Shown here piece after piece: positions 62,353 through 64,000 of a DNA stretch of 64,000 nt. The notes below the pieces were generated by a model. It was given only the letters and a program-made list of their open reading frames with translations. It had not been told where the DNA came from and did no database searches. The position numbers and the translations under genes were made by a program. This DNA is from Intestinimonas timonensis (GTDB taxonomy: Bacteria; Bacillota; Clostridia; Oscillospirales; Oscillospiraceae), in the NCBI RefSeq assembly GCF_900626145.1, contig NZ_LR130817.1:1741130-1805129 (forward strand). The letters are read 5' to 3'. Numbering within the stretch: position 1 is the first letter of the stretch; each line of letters starts with the position of its first letter.

Positions 62353-62568
62353 TTAGCCGAACAAACCGGAGAGCAGGGGGATGAGGGTCGTGCCGATCAG
62401 CACCACACCGCCGCCAGCCATGAGCTGCTTGATACCCTGAGATTTAGCCGCAGGATTATCGTTGCCGTAGCCTTCCATGAGGTTGACAACTCCCCACACC
62501 GCAAGACCCGCACCGAGGGCGATAACAAGCGTCTGGAGAACCGTAACTGCCTGATTGATAAATGCCAT
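62353..62568 (-). CDS. Maff2-family small membrane protein, copy 2
   Basis: A 71-residue protein with two membrane helices (VTVLQTLVIALGAGLAVWGV and GGGVVLIGTTLIPLLSGLFG) separated by a short loop. Member of the Maff2 family, which has a VirB2 pilin-like layout. Differs from the copy at 62663-62878 by one residue (Ala for Gly in NDNPAAKSQG). AGGAGG before the ATG. Confidence 0.85.
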   Translation of the reverse strand: MAFINQAVTVLQTLVIALGAGLAVWGVVNLMEGYGNDNPAAKSQGIKQLMAGGGVVLIGTTLIPLLSGLFG

Positions 62569-62662
62569 ACTTGAATTTCCTCCTTAAATCGTTGGTGAAT
62601 TGTGAAGGGCGAGTGCCTTTTCCGGCACCCGCCCCGATGGTTACTTCTGCGCGGCTGCCGGA

Positions 62663-62878
62663 TTAACCGAACAGACCGGAGAGCAGAGGAATGAGGGTCG
62701 TACCGATCAGCACCACACCACCGCCAGCCATGAGCTGCTTGATGCCCTGAGACTTGGCGCCGGGGTTGTCGTTGCCGTAGCCTTCCATGAGGTTGACAAC
62801 ACCCCACACTGCGAGACCTGCGCCGAGGGCGATAACGAGCGTCTGAAGAACCGTGACAGCCTGATTGATAAAAGCCAT
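62663..62878 (-). CDS. Maff2-family small membrane protein, copy 1
   Basis: Second, nearly identical 71-residue Maff2 protein (NDNPGAKSQG at the variable site). AAGGAGG lies 8 bases before the ATG. The two genes are arranged in tandem with a 94-base gap. A duplication of the pilin-like subunit could raise its amount or allow mixed filaments. Confidence 0.85.
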   Translation of the reverse strand: MAFINQAVTVLQTLVIALGAGLAVWGVVNLMEGYGNDNPGAKSQGIKQLMAGGGVVLIGTTLIPLLSGLFG

Positions 62879-62943
62879 AGATTTTCCTCCTTGAATCGAT
62901 GAAAGTTGAGTGTGTTTTTTTGAAAATGGGCATAAAAAAAGAT

Positions 62944-63011
62944 GCCCCGTCGCTGTTCTGCTTTGGGATGAGCCATCAGGCTTTACCCACTGCGCAGTGC
63001 AGCGACGGGGC
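62944..63011 (-). terminator. Terminator between coupling-protein fragment and Maff2 genes
   Basis: GCCCCGTCGCTG (62944-62955) pairs perfectly with CAGCGACGGGGC (63000-63011). On the minus strand ATCTTTTTTTA follows. It would stop transcription from the right and implies a separate promoter for the Maff2-VirB genes. Confidence 0.8.
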
Positions 63012-63012
63012 T

Positions 63013-63840
63013 TTAATCTGCATCGACCTCGCCCATATCATAGAGGTCGAATGTGTCATCGGGCTTGACTACCAGCTTGTGCTGCCGGTACTTCTCGATG
63101 TCAAAGGCGTTCCGCTTGTTATAGTCGGAGAGCTGCCGGTACTTTGGATGCTTCGTAATGTCGTATTTGTTACTGAGAAAAGGTCTCACGCCTCGAAGCT
63201 GCAAAATACACTTTGCTCCGTCCATGACGGCGATCTCATCCTGAGACATCAGTTCCTTGCCGGTTTTCTGATAATTCAAGCCATAGGAGTTGTTGTTGGA
63301 ACGGGTTTCTGAGGTGTTGTAAAGGTCGATTGTCTCCTTACCCAGCACCTCGCTGATTTCCTTGAGGGTCGATTTCTCCTTGCCGCCAAGAAAAAGTGTG
63401 CAGTCACAGTTGCCCGTGATGGTGTCAGCCGCATCCTTGTAGATGGTCTTGAGCTGAGACTGGGACTGCAAGATGATTGACGCCGAGATTTCCCGGCTTC
63501 GGATGGTGGCGATGAGCTTATCAAACTTCGGGATTTGACCGATGTTCGCAAACTCATCCAGCAGACAGCGCACATGGACGGGAAGCCGTCCGTTGTAAAC
63601 GTCATCTGCCTTGTCGCAGAGAAGGTTGAAGAGCTGGGAATACATGATTGCCACGACGAAATTGAAGGTGTCATCGGTATCGGAAATGATGACGAACAGC
63701 GCCGTCTTCCGGTCTCCGATGGTGTCCAGCTCCATCTCATCGTAACTCATCAGCTCCCGCAGCTCTGCGATGTCGAAGGGCGCAAGCCTTGCACCGCAGG
63801 AAATCAAAATCGACTTCGCGGTTTTGCCAGAGACGAAAAG
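63013..63840 (-). pseudogene. VirD4/TraG coupling protein, 5' part missing
   Basis: The C-terminal about 275 residues of a Tn1549-type VirD4 coupling protein: GKTAKSILISCGARLAPFD, then FVIISDTDDTFNFVVAIMYS, Walker B CLLDEFANIG, TIRSREISASIILQSQSQL and MDGAKCILQLRGVRPFLS. Full proteins are about 600 residues, with membrane helices and a Walker A in the first half; these are absent. A TGA stop in frame at 63841-63843 ends the similarity upstream, and the only possible start is a TTG at 63810. The break coincides with a GTCAAG-GACT sequence like the junctions at 2223 and 6997. Without the rest, DNA delivery to the channel should fail unless the coupling protein is supplied elsewhere. Confidence 0.75.
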
Positions 63841-63872
63841 TCAAGGACTTTTTCATCAAATTCAAAAAGAAG

Positions 63873-64000
63873 TCACATTTTGCGGACTTCCTCACGGAGC
63901 AGACGCTTGATTTTGTCCTCCATCGTTTCTTTTGCGGTCTGGCTGAAATGCACACGGACGATATAGGTGGTCTTGCCGATCTGCTTTCTGACAGTCGGGC
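63873..64000 (-). CDS. TnpW-family protein (3' end, cut by window edge)
   Basis: The last 41 residues (PTVRKQIGKTTYIVRVHFSQ ... KIKRLLREEVRKM) match the C-terminus of TnpW-type small proteins of Tn4451-like and other clostridial elements. The beginning lies outside the window. The gene ends 33 bases before the break in the coupling protein. Function unknown. Confidence 0.75.
   Translation of the reverse strand, partial: PTVRKQIGKTTYIVRVHFSQTAKETMEDKIKRLLREEVRKM

Noticed and set aside
1..64000. CRISPR array
   Set aside because: No regularly spaced repeats seen; the only short repeated units are the four hsdS inversion sites and two promoter-like motifs.

Overview
The window looks like a gut Clostridia genome (Oscillospiraceae/Ruminococcaceae type). 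It has AGGAGG ribosome binding sites, mixed GC content, a Tn1549/CTn-type conjugation gene set of the kind known from Clostridioides and related gut Firmicutes, and many large serine recombinases. Almost everything here is mobile DNA. No rRNA, tRNA, CRISPR array or core metabolic operon is visible.

Layout. (1) Positions 1-2220 are the edge of an older integrated element: an Ltp-type lipoprotein, a broken ToxN/AbiQ toxin gene and a tyrosine integrase cut off just after its HxxR box. (2) Positions about 2220-6995 hold serine-recombinase module A (three large recombinases plus a small ORF, all minus strand). Its first-transcribed recombinase has lost its catalytic N-terminus. (3) Positions about 7000-12613 hold module B: three more large recombinases in the same order plus a small resolvase-like protein without the catalytic serine, from one consensus promoter. 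The two left junctions share a terminal sequence, which suggests element A sits inside the integrase gene and element B inside element A. (4) Positions 12649-15437 (minus) hold a small conserved ORF, a sigma-like factor, a zinc-ribbon protein, an ImmA/IrrE protease and a small conserved protein. (5) At 15435-15534 two consensus promoters face apart, next to an XRE repressor and an ImmA-type protease, as in an ICE or prophage switch. The plus-strand run continues to 26381 with a second metalloprotease, unknown proteins, a flavodoxin, a macrodomain-HTH fusion, a Y-family polymerase with a YolD-like partner, a VWA protein and a SIMPL protein. (6) Positions 26403-28272 hold the DNA-processing module: a candidate oriT/regulatory region, MobC and a MobA/VirD2-type relaxase. 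(7) Positions 28376-43181 are a defence island: an HTH gene, a type I restriction-modification system with invertible hsdS cassettes and its own tyrosine recombinase, a coiled-coil protein, a DUF262/HNH (GmrSD-like) protein, HsdR, an NYN-like protein, a DinG-like helicase and an unknown protein. (8) Positions 43458-44514 hold a SLOG protein and an XRE regulator. (9) Positions 44658-63840 (minus) hold the transfer module in Tn1549-like order: antirestriction/polyvalent proteins, TTRAP, PAPS-reductase-like protein, TopB, DUF4366, DUF4315, NlpC/P60 hydrolase, methyltransferases, VirB4, PrgI, VirB6-like protein, two Maff2 proteins and a truncated VirD4 coupling protein, then the end of a TnpW gene at the window edge.

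How it works together. The recombinases would excise and integrate the element. The HTH/ImmA switch and sigma-like factor would control it. MobC and relaxase would nick and carry the DNA, the VirB/Maff2 machine would export it, and the antirestriction proteins and methyltransferases would protect it in a new host. The coupling protein lacks its Walker A half, so self-transfer of this copy is doubtful as it stands. A 43-bp motif repeated in inverted orientation points outward towards the excision genes on one side and the mobilisation genes on the other, and may co-ordinate them. The strongest single finding is the hsdS inversion system with four copies of a 14-bp site. The best candidate for an undescribed system is the NYN-DinG-unknown trio transcribed behind hsdR.
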